64,000 bases of DNA from JAYYZW01 sp965217605 (GCA_965217605.1 CBDCJB010000013.1:372001-436000); one strand, 5' to 3'; shown: positions 24,839 through 34,479, numbered from the stretch's first letter. The notes: generated by a model from the letters alone, not told the origin. Made by a program: numbers and translations.

Positions 24839-26450
24839 CCCGGATATTTCATAAAAAAAGAGGGCAAGCCCTTTCTAATCCGTTATAATTCAGTTAGTTA
24901 GGCTGAAAACGGAAAGGACTCGCCCGTGACAGAATGTACCCAGACTGCGCTGCAATTTCCAGGCTTTTCTCGCCGCAAGATCGACGTCTCATTCAACGCC
25001 GGTGACATCACTTCCAACGGTGGGGTGCAGTTGCTGCGCTGGGCCGATGAACGGACCGGGTTGATCAAGGCCGCGGCACGGGCCATTGGGGATTCGCGCC
25101 GGAGAAAGAGCTGCACCCACGCTCTGGAGTCGCTGGTCCGACAGCGGGTCTATGGCCTTTCCCTGGGCTATGAGGACCTCAACGACCACGAGGCATTGCG
25201 CGCGGACTTGGCTCTGCAGACGGCGCTTTCCCGGGATGCGTCGCTGGCGAGCCCGTCGACGTTGTGCCGACTGGAGAACCGCGCGAACCGGAACACCGCG
25301 GTGGCCCTGCACAAGGGACTCATTGATAACTTTATCGCCGCTTACAAACAAGCGCCCCGACGACTGATACGCGATGTGGATGCCACCGACGATCGGGTGC
25401 AGGGTGATCAAGCGGGCCGCTTCTTCCACGGCGACTACGACCACGACTGCTGTCTGCCCTTGTACGTGTTCTGTGGCGATCAACGGTTGGTCAGTTATCT
25501 GCGTTCGAGCAAGATCGACGGCGCAAAACACAGTGGGGCGATCTTGGCGCTGTTGATCAAACGGTTGCGCCAGGCGTGGCCGAAGGTCGAGATCCTGGTG
25601 CGCGCCGATGCCGGCTTTTGCCGCTGGCGGATGCTGCGCTGGTTCGATCGCCACGGCGTGGATTACGTCATGGGTATCGCGAAAAACCCGCGTTTGCACG
25701 ATCAATCGTTAGCGTTGCGCACGTTGGCTCAGTGGCGGTATTGGATGATGGGTGAGAAGCAGCGCCTGTTCAGCGAGGTCCGTTACGCCGCACCGACTTG
25801 GGATACCCCGCGACGGGTGATCGTCAAGGCCGAGCACAGCGCCCGCGGCAGCAATCCCCGCTTCGTGGTGACCCACCTCACCGGCAAGGCCCAACGCATC
25901 TACGACCGCCTCTACTGCGCCCGCGGCGAGATGGAGAACCGGATCAAGGAGCAGCAGTTGGGCCTGTTTGCCGATCGCACCAGTTGCCACACCTGGTGGG
26001 CCAATCAGTTCCGGCTGTTGCTCTCAAGCTTGGCTTACACGCTGTTGGAGACGATCCGCCGGGTGGCACTACACGCAACGGCACGGGCTCGCGCGCAAGG
26101 CGGCACGCTGCGCCTGAAACTATTACGCATCGGCGCCATCGTCTTGCGCAATACCAGGCGCATCCGACTGTTGCTCTCCAGTGCTTACCCCCATCGAGAA
26201 CTGTTCTGCCTGGTGGCCGCTCGCCTCAAGCCGGGATAGTCGTCCCAACGCCAGTCGCCTCGTGTGCGATTCCTTGTGAGTCGGGGTGTCGCTCGCCTCC
26301 GAAACGACTCGTGCATCGCAATCGGCGATAAATCCACCGGTGGCGCGCCGAAACGTCGCGCTCAAGCGCCGCTTCGTGCCACCACCAACGAATTCCGACC
26401 CATGATCGACCAACTCCACGCACAATCTCACTGCTCATGCAATATCCGGG
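24839..26450 (+). mobile_element. IS1380-family insertion sequence (1612 bp)
   Basis: Inverted ends CCCGGATATTTCAT (left) and CCCGGATATTGCAT (right, on the complement), with a 4-bp direct repeat TTAG on both sides (24835-24838 and 26451-26454). It encodes one transposase and interrupts the Sel1-repeat gene. The clean duplication and intact transposase point to a recent insertion. Confidence 0.93.
24926..26239 (+). CDS. IS1380-family transposase
   Basis: 437 residues. Family features: opening FPGFSRRKIDVSFNAGDITSNGGVQLLRWADE, DLNDHEALRADLALQTAL, catalytic acidic segments DVDATDDRVQG and VRADAGFCRW, and the conserved DRLYCARGEMENRIKEQQLGLFADRTSC with the catalytic Glu. C-terminal RIRLLLSSAYPHRELF is typical of the family end. 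It is an intact DDE transposase with no frameshift. Confidence 0.95.
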   Translation: MTECTQTALQFPGFSRRKIDVSFNAGDITSNGGVQLLRWADERTGLIKAAARAIGDSRRRKSCTHALESLVRQRVYGLSLGYEDLNDHEALRADLALQTALSRDASLASPSTLCRLENRANRNTAVALHKGLIDNFIAAYKQAPRRLIRDVDATDDRVQGDQAGRFFHGDYDHDCCLPLYVFCGDQRLVSYLRSSKIDGAKHSGAILALLIKRLRQAWPKVEILVRADAGFCRWRMLRWFDRHGVDYVMGIAKNPRLHDQSLALRTLAQWRYWMMGEKQRLFSEVRYAAPTWDTPRRVIVKAEHSARGSNPRFVVTHLTGKAQRIYDRLYCARGEMENRIKEQQLGLFADRTSCHTWWANQFRLLLSSLAYTLLETIRRVALHATARARAQGGTLRLKLLRIGAIVLRNTRRIRLLLSSAYPHRELFCLVAARLKPG

Positions 26451-26981
26451 TTAGCGGAAAAGGGCAACGCCAAAGCTCAGGCCGCCTTTGGTGTCATGTA
26501 CCACTACGGCCAGGGCGTCCCGCAGGACTACCCAGAAGCCGTGCGCTGGTACCGCATGGCTGCCGAGCAGGGCAACGCCAACGGTCAGTTCAACTTTGGC
26601 GTCATGTACCACGACGGCCGAGTCGTCCCGCAGGACTACGCAGAAGCCGTGCGCTGGTATCGCATGGCTGCCGAGCAGGGCAACGCCGACGCTCAATTCA
26701 ACCTTGGCTACATGTACAGGCACGGCCAAGGCGTTCCGCAGGACTTTGTAGAAGCACATATGTGGTACAACCTTGCGGCAGCCCGCGCAGGAAACAAGGA
26801 AGGCCGCGACTGGGCAACCAGGAACCGCGAGATCGTGGCTTCAAAAATGTCTCGTGAACAGATAGCCGAAGCGCAGAAGCGAGCCAGAGAGTGGCAGCCA
26901 AAATGACCTGGAGATACCCTCGTTCAGATCTCGGCTTTCACCACAAACACGCTTAACGGAAACACCATCGCTTCAAGCAAC

Positions 26982-27003
26982 GCTGCCTTCGGGCGGCTTT
27001 TTC
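26982..27003 (+). terminator. Rho-independent terminator
   Basis: GCTGCC-TTCG-GGCGGC followed by TTTTTCTTC: a 6-bp stem (one G-T pair) with a UUCG tetraloop and a U run. It ends transcription from the Sel1 gene and the element. Confidence 0.75.
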
Positions 27004-27506
27004 TTCTCCGATATCACGAGTGTGAACGTCTACTATCAACGAGCGGACGTTCCCGATACTCAGTTTTAGGCCCATTCGAGCGCATCGCAACCTTCCGCTT
27101 ACGACCCTGAGCGATGTTCCACGGTGGCGATTTGCTTTGTTCGTGAACGGTATCTTTTATACTTGGCACATATGAAGCGCAAACTTGGTCCGGGCAGGCC
27201 GATTTAATGACCTATATCCTGCACTTACCGGGTATACGTACGGTGTGGGACGAAAGAAAACAAACGCTACCGAAGGATTTCCAACTCTACGCCGAGCGGG
27301 AAATTCTCACGAGACCACCGAATCCGGCATACAAGGGGCCCGGTAGCTTATCGTTTACTCATTTGCACTACCTTGTGAGCGTGTTGTCCCCAATTTTGGC
27401 CATCAAAGGCTTCAATTGTGATTTTACTTCGTTGCGGATTCAAGCACCTTACATTTACATCAATACCATAATGTTAGAGCGCCAAAAGAATTTTAGGAGG
27501 GAGGAA
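27004..27506. other. Long intergenic stretch before the Yip1-like gene
   Basis: About 500 bases with no convincing gene. A frame open from 27207 runs into the downstream gene, but its first 100 codons lack family similarity and the strong ribosome binding site lies at 27494-27504. AT-rich hexamers such as TTATACT (27157 region) might be promoter parts, without a clear -35. Confidence 0.4.
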
Positions 27507-28040
27507 ATGACTCGTCTAAAGGACCGTATGATTCGTGCTGCGAAACTTGATGTCGACCTTTATGAAGAGGTTGAGGCTGATCAAGGGGCACTGGGTCAGG
27601 CCATGGTAGTTGTCGTTCTTTCAAGTGTCGCAGCCGGAATTGGACGGTTTGGGCAAGGTGGCCTTGAAGGGATGTTGATCGGGATGATCGTAGCAATTGT
27701 CGGATGGTATATCTGGGCCTACCTAACTTATTTTATTGGCACAAGACTCCTTCCAGAACCACAAACCAAAGCAGATCACGGTGAGTTATTGCGCACGATT
27801 GGTTTTTCAAGTTCCCCAGGGTTAATTCGAGTATTAGGAATCATCCCGGGGCTGACAGAAATCGTTTTTCTTGTGGCTTCGATTTGGATGTTGATAGCTA
27901 TGGTGATTGCGGTGAGACAAGCACTTGATTATGAAAGCACATGGCGTGCGGTAGGGGTGTGCGTAATCGGTTGGATCGTTCAGACCATCATGCTCGTGCT
28001 CTTGTTTACCTTTCTAGGGGGTCCCACACAGCCAGCCTGA
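27507..28040 (+). CDS. Yip1-family membrane protein
   Basis: Start chosen at ATG 27507 (MTRLKDRMIRAAKLD) because AGGAGGGAGGAA lies immediately upstream; the same frame is open from 27207 but that part is not convincing. 177 residues with several hydrophobic segments (VVVVLSSVAAGIG, MLIGMIVAIVGWYIWAYLTYFIGTRLL, VFLVASIWMLIAMVIAVRQAL, VCVIGWIVQTIMLVLLFTFL) and the Yip1-like signature ALGQ...GTRLL...LGI and ALDYESTWRAV. Bacterial Yip1-domain proteins have no settled role. GC content appears lower than in the neighbours. Confidence 0.75.
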   Translation: MTRLKDRMIRAAKLDVDLYEEVEADQGALGQAMVVVVLSSVAAGIGRFGQGGLEGMLIGMIVAIVGWYIWAYLTYFIGTRLLPEPQTKADHGELLRTIGFSSSPGLIRVLGIIPGLTEIVFLVASIWMLIAMVIAVRQALDYESTWRAVGVCVIGWIVQTIMLVLLFTFLGGPTQPA

Positions 28041-28053
28041 CTCAGATTCAGAT

Positions 28054-30084
28054 TCAGCTATCTTTCTCGTGTTGCAAAGCCCAATTGATTTCCAGGCCTG
28101 CTAGCGCTTTCACGGCATTCTTGTAGCGGGCGACCAGCTCTGGGAGTGCCTCTTTCTTCCAGCACCGCTTGTGACCATCGACCACAACATAGACGGGCGC
28201 GCTGTGGGCAACGCCCATGTCCGCGCCGTAGGCACGCACGGCTAACCACAGGCTCGCTTGAGGCTGTAATTCGTAAGCCAACTCAATCTCTTCAGCATCA
28301 GTTTCAGCCTTAACAGTTTCGACCACCTCGCCGTTTACGACGAGTTCTAGGTGACCAAGTGGGCCTAAGTCCGGGTTCTGACGGGCAATGGCTTTGACAG
28401 TCATTGCCTGTCCAGGCTTCGCTTGCAGTTCGGCTCCCATAGACTGTCCACTAACGTCCAATTCAAGCATGGGACCATTGGTGACAAACTGCCGCCCAGC
28501 TTTCATGCCATCAAAGAACGCCTGAGACGAGAAATCACCAACGATCTGGACGTAATAACGATCCGCACCTGGCAAACTCAGATAGGGCCAGTCCGAGCCA
28601 GCCGACGGTGTGAGTCGAAACCCAAGATTGAGAAAATCGTACAACAGTCCTGTACCCAGTTGGCCGAACTGTAGGACTTCGACGAAATCGACCAATCCAT
28701 CCACCATATCTAAGGCCAGGCCGACATGGGTACCTGCGAGCTGAGCAAAGAGGTCCAGCCCGGTGTGTGCATACCCGAACAGCCCACCGTCTTGGCGCAC
28801 GGCTGTAGCGGTTTTGTTATATAGAAAATACTCTAACGGATGGTGATACTGCTTGCCGTTCAGACCTATCGTGTGACCGAGCTGCATGGTGCGTGGAGAT
28901 TCCTGGCCGGTTACCAGAACATACTGATCGACCAGATACTGTCCGGCGGGACCAAAAGCATATTGCGAGTAAAAATAGCCACTCGGATTACCCATCTGCA
29001 GTAGATTGGCGATATGGACGTCCTGCGCCTGCATCAAGTCTGAAATCCAGGTGTTGTCTTCGGCTGTGCGCTGTATATGAATATGATCGTCAGCGGAGTA
29101 CCAGCCCCGGGCGGGCATGTCTATCCAGCGTTCGAGCGACACGTCAAGCGCAGCCCGTTCTCCCGCAGTGATCCTGACCTGCTGTTGGAGGACACGATAC
29201 TCAGGTCCCTTGCCAACTACCAGATCGTAGGTCCCGGCCTCAAGTTCTGCTTCGTATGTGCCATTAATAAAAAACACATAGCGTCCGTCATGCGGCCATT
29301 TTTCGACACCGGGAATCAACTCAATTTGAGAGATTACCTCATCCTCCCAGCGCTTAAACGTCAGCGCCGCTTGACTAGGCAACGGCAGCCGTCCGTGCGC
29401 ATCGTACAGACCGATGCGGGCCGGGGTCAGCGCCTTTTTTGCTTCATCACGCACGGTGAGCGCAAGCCTCCCTTTTGGGCCGGTGTGTAGAGCCGGCTTG
29501 CCCTCCCGTGTGAGACGCAGGCCACATATGGCAATTTCTTGCGAATCTCCAGGTTTCGACGTGGCCAGATCTATCCCCGGCGCAGCCAACGCAAAATCAG
29601 CTGCGGTTAATAAACGATTGGCAAAGCGAGCATGTTCCAAAGTAAGGGTGACTTTGTGCCAACGTTGCGGATCTTGTGCAAAGCGAACAGTCCCGGCCTG
29701 TGGGCGCTGGCCCGCCCGGTCATGGTAGTACACCACGCCGGTACTGGTTTCACGGTCCAATACGAGCTCGACGGTCACCGTTTCATCAATGTTAAACGCA
29801 AAGGCATCAGCGACATCGAACATCAACAACGCTCCGACTACGCACTGGCGTCCATCCCGCTGCTCGACCCTGGCCGCATCGGTCGCGCGGTACGGAGCTA
29901 CCCCACTCGTGCGATCGTCCATATCGATGGCAGTCACACTGCCAATGTGCTCAGCCTGCCAAGCTAGTTGCAATGTGCCGTTGGGATGGCGCTGGTGGGC
30001 CGATACCTCGACCCATCCCACAAGGAGCAGTCCGAGCAGGACAGTCCAGCCGGTCAGACGCGAGCCATGCCTACTGCTGGTCAT
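28054..30084 (-). CDS. CehA/McbA-family metallohydrolase (PHP-like), exported
   Basis: 676 residues from ATG 30084 (MTSSRHGSRL), preceded by GGAGG; an in-frame ATG at 30117 is less likely. Signal peptide (VLLGLLLVGWVEVSA), a large beta-rich N-half, then the metallohydrolase domain with WYSADDHIHI (metal-binding HxH), GHTIGL, FGYAHTG and a later TPSAGSDWPY. CehA-type enzymes are PHP-fold hydrolases linked to carbaryl esterase and aryl/carbamate ester hydrolysis; many relatives are of unknown substrate. It is next to a remnant of a cyclase-type gene. Confidence 0.8.
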   Translation of the reverse strand: MTSSRHGSRLTGWTVLLGLLLVGWVEVSAHQRHPNGTLQLAWQAEHIGSVTAIDMDDRTSGVAPYRATDAARVEQRDGRQCVVGALLMFDVADAFAFNIDETVTVELVLDRETSTGVVYYHDRAGQRPQAGTVRFAQDPQRWHKVTLTLEHARFANRLLTAADFALAAPGIDLATSKPGDSQEIAICGLRLTREGKPALHTGPKGRLALTVRDEAKKALTPARIGLYDAHGRLPLPSQAALTFKRWEDEVISQIELIPGVEKWPHDGRYVFFINGTYEAELEAGTYDLVVGKGPEYRVLQQQVRITAGERAALDVSLERWIDMPARGWYSADDHIHIQRTAEDNTWISDLMQAQDVHIANLLQMGNPSGYFYSQYAFGPAGQYLVDQYVLVTGQESPRTMQLGHTIGLNGKQYHHPLEYFLYNKTATAVRQDGGLFGYAHTGLDLFAQLAGTHVGLALDMVDGLVDFVEVLQFGQLGTGLLYDFLNLGFRLTPSAGSDWPYLSLPGADRYYVQIVGDFSSQAFFDGMKAGRQFVTNGPMLELDVSGQSMGAELQAKPGQAMTVKAIARQNPDLGPLGHLELVVNGEVVETVKAETDAEEIELAYELQPQASLWLAVRAYGADMGVAHSAPVYVVVDGHKRCWKKEALPELVARYKNAVKALAGLEINWALQHEKDS

Positions 30085-30113
30085 TTCTTTTTCCTCCTTA
30101 TTTCTTCGCCTTC

Positions 30114-30269
30114 TCATCCGGACAACGCATCCAGCAACGCTTTGGCGTCTTTGAGGTCTTCCAATGCCACGTCGTCGAGTTCAAACTCGCGCTTGAGAGC
30201 TCGGTACGACAACCGTTCCTTGCGTTCGAGCAAGGCGGCGGCCTGATCGACGACTTACGAAAACTTCAC
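30114..30269 (-). pseudogene. Remnant of an adenylate cyclase-type ATPase gene (N-terminal fragment)
   Basis: From a GTG at 30269 the reading is MKFS-stop-VVDQAAALLERKERLSYRALKREFELDDVALEDLKDAKALLDALSG, ending at 30114. This matches the N-terminal opening of large class III cyclase/AAA ATPase fusion proteins (form VSYRALKREFELDDxxLEDLK). A TAA replaces the fifth codon and everything after about 50 residues is gone, so it is a decayed fragment just upstream of the metallohydrolase. Confidence 0.6.
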
Positions 30270-30593
30270 GGTGGATGGTTCCTCTCTCGCCTACAAGATA
30301 AGAACAGGAAGTGTGCATTAGAGCAACCGTATGCCCGTGTGAGGGAAATATTGCTGACCCCGTAAATAGGGCCCCAACCAAGTTAATCGGTGATAAGCAA
30401 AGTAGAGCGTTGCGAGAGAGCAAAACGTCCGGTATTGGCCGTGAGCCGAAGTGCTCAGTCAACGTTGAACTGAGCCACCCTGGACAACCGCTTCGGAGGG
30501 GATTGCGAACCTGATCTAGAGCGGTGCTACACCACCGCGAGGGGACGGGTATCGACCCGAAGCCGACCTAGGTGCCGGGCGGGCACGCCTCAC
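30270..30593. other. Intergenic region with no clear gene
   Basis: Contains a palindromic hairpin GCTCAGT/ACTGAGC (about 30452-30474) around TCAACGTTGA. No convincing ORF or known RNA is seen. Confidence 0.4.
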
Positions 30594-31427
30594 TCATACG
30601 GTCTTTTCCGCAATTAGTTCAACTGGAGCAACAAGATTGCGAGAGATGTTTTCAATCATGTTCTTTCTCTTCACCGGTGCCGTGCTACCCATCAGGATGT
30701 GAAGGCCCAAGGGAGGGGGACCGTCGGCGTTCGCACCGTTAGCTTGCAGCTGCGCGAAATACTCAAGGGCAAAATCACGCCGGTTTCGCTCCGCGATGAT
30801 ATTGAAGCTTGCTGCCTCTAGAGCGGATTTGTAGGCTGCTGGCGAGGCAATCGAACTACCTTCGGGCGTCGTCGCCCACGGCACCGGAAACTCAAGGTCG
30901 CCATCGTCGATCTGCATTACGTCATAGATCCCGACATTTCCACCGGGTCGCACTACCCGATAAAGTTCCGAAGCAAGTGACCTCTTATCCGCGATATTCA
31001 TTCCTACATGCATCATATAGGCGCGAGCAAAGGTGTTATCCAGATGCGACAAAGCAGTCGCGTCCTCAGCTTCGAGGCTGATTCGATCGCGCAGTCCGAC
31101 CCATTCGCAGAGTTCATTACCCGTCTCAACGTATTCTTGGGTTAGGTCGACGCCGGTCACTCGACAGCCGTAGCGTCGAGCCGCGTATCGGCTTCCGCCG
31201 CCCAGACCGCACCCGACATCGAGTATATGGTGGTCAGCTTTGATACCGAGTTGGTCAAGGAAGGTCTCGGTTGCTTCTCGCCCTCCAATATGAAACTCGT
31301 CCACGGGTCCGAGGTCATCGATATCCACGTCGTCGATAGTCTTGCCCAGCTTCTGAACACCATCCCGAATCGCGTCCAAAAGGCTACCGTGCGTATAGTG
31401 GCTCGCCACTAATTTCTCGTCGGGCAT
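30594..31427 (-). CDS. SAM-dependent methyltransferase (class I)
   Basis: 277 residues with motif I ILDVGCGLGGGSRYAARRYGCRVTGVDLT, motif II ISLEAEDATALSHLDNTFARAYMMHVGMNI and VVRPGGNVGIYDV. The YTHGSLLDAI opening and the GDLEFPVPWATTPEGS region resemble ubiquinone/sarcosine-dimethylglycine or tocopherol-type small-molecule methyltransferases. Substrate not determined. ATG at 31427 follows GAGGATTGAAAAG. The stretch 31428-31854 upstream holds no gene. Confidence 0.85.
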   Translation of the reverse strand: MPDEKLVASHYTHGSLLDAIRDGVQKLGKTIDDVDIDDLGPVDEFHIGGREATETFLDQLGIKADHHILDVGCGLGGGSRYAARRYGCRVTGVDLTQEYVETGNELCEWVGLRDRISLEAEDATALSHLDNTFARAYMMHVGMNIADKRSLASELYRVVRPGGNVGIYDVMQIDDGDLEFPVPWATTPEGSSIASPAAYKSALEAASFNIIAERNRRDFALEYFAQLQANGANADGPPPLGLHILMGSTAPVKRKNMIENISRNLVAPVELIAEKTV

Positions 31428-31854
31428 CTTTTCAATCCTCTATCATTGAAGGTCGCGCCTTGCGGCTATAGTCCAAAACACTTGCTCGAACGATAGCAAA
31501 CCAACGGAGCATTCGGAGCTATCTGATTTAAAAGACGCTCATAAAAGCGGATTCATATTACGCTGGGCTCGATCGCAGTTTATGGCCGACTGCAGTCCCA
31601 CAGCATGGTTGCATCGTCGAACGCTACTGAACGACCGCTATTGACGATATTACAGACCTAACCTCTAGTCGTGCTGCATTGCCGCGATCAGGCGGCTATC
31701 GACGGCGGTCTCAACTGGTCAACGCAACATTTTCAGGTGGTCTATTAGGCCAAGGGTGGAATGGTATAAGGGGGATAGTTTACGTATTCGTCTTCGGGCG
31801 TCCCAAGGTTCTCCGGATGCGCATAGGCCTGACGCGTGTTCTTTCCGCTCACGA
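31428..31854. other. Intergenic region, no gene seen
   Basis: 427 bases between the methyltransferase start and the mtfA stop, presumably holding the methyltransferase promoter. No ORF with a good start or known RNA was found. Confidence 0.45.
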
Positions 31855-32670
31855 CTACCAACCGCACGGGTCCACTTTGTAGAATTTCTTGAGCTCCCCG
31901 AAGAGCAACGGGTGTTCACCTTCGAGTTCGACCGGTTTCTCAAAGAAGGCTTCCGTCGCGACCGCGAAGAACTCGGCCGGCGATGTAGCCCCGTATTCGT
32001 CAAGGACCTGGGGTGCCCCGCGCTCGGCATCCTCCCGCAGGAGGCTGTATTCTCGGCGCAAGACATCTGTCCAGCTCGCGTAATGCGAATCGGAGTCGAG
32101 TACCGGCAGGCCGTCCATCACGTCGTTTTCTTCGTCCAGCTTATGGGCGAATTCGTGCAACACGACATTGCAGCCGTCACGATGGTCCAACCTGTCGCGT
32201 ACTACGTCGCCCCAAGACAGCACGACCGGGCCGCGATGCCAGGACTCACCCAGTCTGATCTGGACTTCACGCGTCTCCAACGGACCTTCCGTGTGCGAGA
32301 TCGGCACGACGAACGTATCCGGATAGACCAGGATCGTGGTGAAGCCAGGGAAATAGTCCGTTGCGCGGTTAAGCAGAAGCATGCAGGCCTGAGCGGCGAT
32401 GGTGACGCGGATTTCATCGGTGACGGTAAGCCCCCCGCAGCCTTCGAATACTTTCAAACCTAGAAATACGTTCATGTGACCGTGCAGCTCGCGACGCAGA
32501 TCGCCTGGCATCGCGCGATACAGACGCACGTTGCGCTGGAGTATGCGGACCCACTCGTCCGGGAACCGCGCAGCGAAGAGGGTCCTACGCAGCGCGACCC
32601 GCCGTCGGCGCAATAGCATCCACGCGACGAGTACTATTGCGATCAGCGTAAAAAATATGAGCAGCGGCAC
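31855..32670 (-). CDS. mtfA: MtfA, Mlc titration factor-like zinc peptidase
   Basis: 271 residues with an N-terminal membrane-like helix (MPLLIFFTLIAIVLVAWMLL) and the MtfA/M90 domain: EIRVTIAAQACMLLLN, LVYPDTFVVP, GPVVLSWGDV and the zinc motif HEFAHKLDEEND (around residue 170), with a downstream Glu in EFFAVATEAFFEKP. MtfA in E. coli binds the Mlc repressor and relieves repression of glucose PTS genes; whether Mlc exists here is unknown. Length matches the family. The hydrophobic N-terminus suggests a membrane-tethered form. Confidence 0.92.
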   Translation of the reverse strand: MPLLIFFTLIAIVLVAWMLLRRRRVALRRTLFAARFPDEWVRILQRNVRLYRAMPGDLRRELHGHMNVFLGLKVFEGCGGLTVTDEIRVTIAAQACMLLLNRATDYFPGFTTILVYPDTFVVPISHTEGPLETREVQIRLGESWHRGPVVLSWGDVVRDRLDHRDGCNVVLHEFAHKLDEENDVMDGLPVLDSDSHYASWTDVLRREYSLLREDAERGAPQVLDEYGATSPAEFFAVATEAFFEKPVELEGEHPLLFGELKKFYKVDPCGW

Positions 32671-32907
32671 GGACGGGTGGGCTCCTGCGGGCGAACGACG
32701 GGAACAGTTTACCGATTCGGGCTATGTACTCGCCCGATTCGCCGCACGCGTGTCGGCCTCGTCCTCAAACCCGACGATGACGACGGCCTGGCGCAGGCTC
32801 CAAATAGTCGTATTTTGTGCCCACTACGCCTCGCGCAGTTAGCAGAGGCGCTTATACTTCCCTCCCATTCTCGCGATTAAAATCGCACAACAACCTGGAA
32901 TTTACGT

Positions 32908-34479
32908 ATGCCATCAACCGCAAGGGAGGAAGACTGTGCCGCGTTGCTAGAGCTCAACGAACACATTCGGGCCGCGACGAGGCTATACGATCGGGCTTCT
33001 CCTATTCCAAGGAAGATCTGGTTCTACTGGAACGACGGTCTCGAGAATGCGCCTGACGTAGTCAAACGAAGCGCGGAAACCTGGCAGATTATGAATCCGG
33101 ACCACGAACTAGTCGTGCTCGATACGACGAATCTCACCGGGGTTCTCGGTCTGGATTTCGAAGCGCTGTGTAGCAGAAGCACTGTTGTGCTGAGTGAAGC
33201 AGGAAAATCTGATGTCTTGCGACTTTGTCTTCTCTACGTCTTTGGTGGAACGTGGGTGGATGCCACGACATTCTGTCTCAACCCGCTGTCGGAGTGGCTT
33301 TACGGCGAAATGAACGAAACAGGCTTCTTTTGCTTCAGACAGCGTAACAAGGAGCTCGACAGAATATTAGTCTCGTGGTTCTTAAGCGCGCGCCAAGCAC
33401 TGCCCTTTGTCGGGAGCTGGTTATCGATGAGCCTCGACTATCTTTTTGCGAAGCGAGCGGCACCATTGAGGGTTGTGAAGGCTCGTGATGTCGATAAAGT
33501 CAAGCGAACCCGGGACGGCATGACCGGATTTCCGTTTCTAACTGCGGCCGAGCAGCAAGGCCTTGCCCCATACTTCTGGGCATTCTACCTCTTCAATGAA
33601 AACATCAAGCAGAATGCCGAAGCGTGGGAGGATATCCAGTCCGCGAAGGGCAATCATTCCCAGCAAGACGAAGGACCTTTGCCTTTCCTGACCGCGGATG
33701 TTTCCAAGCAGACGTACAAGGGAAACTACGCAAAAAGTAATACGTATAGAGGCCGCCTTTCGGCCCTGTTTTCGAACGGAACACCATCCCGAGAGAACCT
33801 GGAAAAGGCGCACAGAGCCCTGGACGATCGCGATGGATGGCGAGCGTGGTATCCGAACGCGCAGATCAATGAAAACGGTCGATATTTCTTCATACATATC
33901 CCGAAATGTGGCGGCACGTCGGTCGACAATTCGAATGCCTTCACGGGGCCGCACCCACCGAATGGCCACGCGCAGTATGGCGATTTTCGGTCGGTGCTCG
34001 GATCAAGGTTCGAGCTATTCAAGTGCTTCGCCTTCATCCGCAATCCCTGGGATCGTCTGATTTCGGCGTTTCACTATCTGAGTAGTGGCGGCAGCAACTC
34101 GCGGGATCTCCGGTTGTACCGGCTCCATCTCAGCGGGTTCAACGGAGATCCGGCTCGCTTTCTAGATGCATTCTGCGAAACGCCGGGACGCTTCAAGACC
34201 ATCCTCCATATGAGACCTGCCGTCACGTTCTTTGATCCGCGGCGATGCGAGATCCCGTTCTATGTGCAGAAGATTGAAGACGCCGGAGATCTATCGGGGC
34301 TTAACATCTTCCTTGGCCTTGAACGCCTCGATCTACCGCGCATGAGAATTGGCGGCGGGCCCAGCCGCGACGCAACAGTGTTCACTGAAGAAACCTTCAC
34401 CAAGGTCGCCGAAGTCTATGCCGAGGACGTGCAGGCTTTCGGATACTCCGACTTAATGCGACGGGAACTCAAATATTGA
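32908..34479 (+). CDS. Glycosyltransferase-sulfotransferase fusion
   Basis: 523 residues. Residues 30-130 carry a capsular-polysaccharide-type glycosyltransferase start: IPRKIWFYWNDGLENAP and SDVLRLCLLYVFGGTWVDAT (donor-binding acidic residue D118). Residues 325-520 are a sulfotransferase-2 domain with the 5'-phosphosulfate loop FIHIPKCGGTSV (328-339) and the 3'-phosphate region CFAFIRNPWDRLISAF (373-388), both typical of PAPS-dependent enzymes. A single protein may thus build and sulfate a surface glycan. No sugar biosynthesis genes are adjacent. It is divergent from mtfA across 237 bases. Confidence 0.85.
   Translation: MPSTAREEDCAALLELNEHIRAATRLYDRASPIPRKIWFYWNDGLENAPDVVKRSAETWQIMNPDHELVVLDTTNLTGVLGLDFEALCSRSTVVLSEAGKSDVLRLCLLYVFGGTWVDATTFCLNPLSEWLYGEMNETGFFCFRQRNKELDRILVSWFLSARQALPFVGSWLSMSLDYLFAKRAAPLRVVKARDVDKVKRTRDGMTGFPFLTAAEQQGLAPYFWAFYLFNENIKQNAEAWEDIQSAKGNHSQQDEGPLPFLTADVSKQTYKGNYAKSNTYRGRLSALFSNGTPSRENLEKAHRALDDRDGWRAWYPNAQINENGRYFFIHIPKCGGTSVDNSNAFTGPHPPNGHAQYGDFRSVLGSRFELFKCFAFIRNPWDRLISAFHYLSSGGSNSRDLRLYRLHLSGFNGDPARFLDAFCETPGRFKTILHMRPAVTFFDPRRCEIPFYVQKIEDAGDLSGLNIFLGLERLDLPRMRIGGGPSRDATVFTEETFTKVAEVYAEDVQAFGYSDLMRRELKY

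Larger units (their letters stand above)
24667..26906 (+). pseudogene. Sel1-repeat protein gene interrupted by an IS1380 element
   Basis: The 5' part (24667-24838) encodes a signal peptide (LLLALLLAAGVAAADD) and the start of a repeat, ending ALGLVRPL. The 3' part (from 26451) continues in the same frame as AEKGNAKAQAAFGVMYHYGQGV, with three Sel1/TPR-like repeats (YGQGVPQDYPEAVRWYRMAA, then two more) and a basic C-terminus, ending at 26906. The element (24839-26450) sits between, flanked by TTAG on both sides. Removing it and one TTAG restores a 207-residue ORF. The 24667 reading into the element as RIFHKKRG is an artefact of insertion. Confidence 0.92.

Noticed and set aside
27207..27506. 100-codon N-terminal extension of the Yip1-like gene
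   Set aside because: The extension shows no family features, and the strongest ribosome binding site of the region directly precedes ATG 27507.
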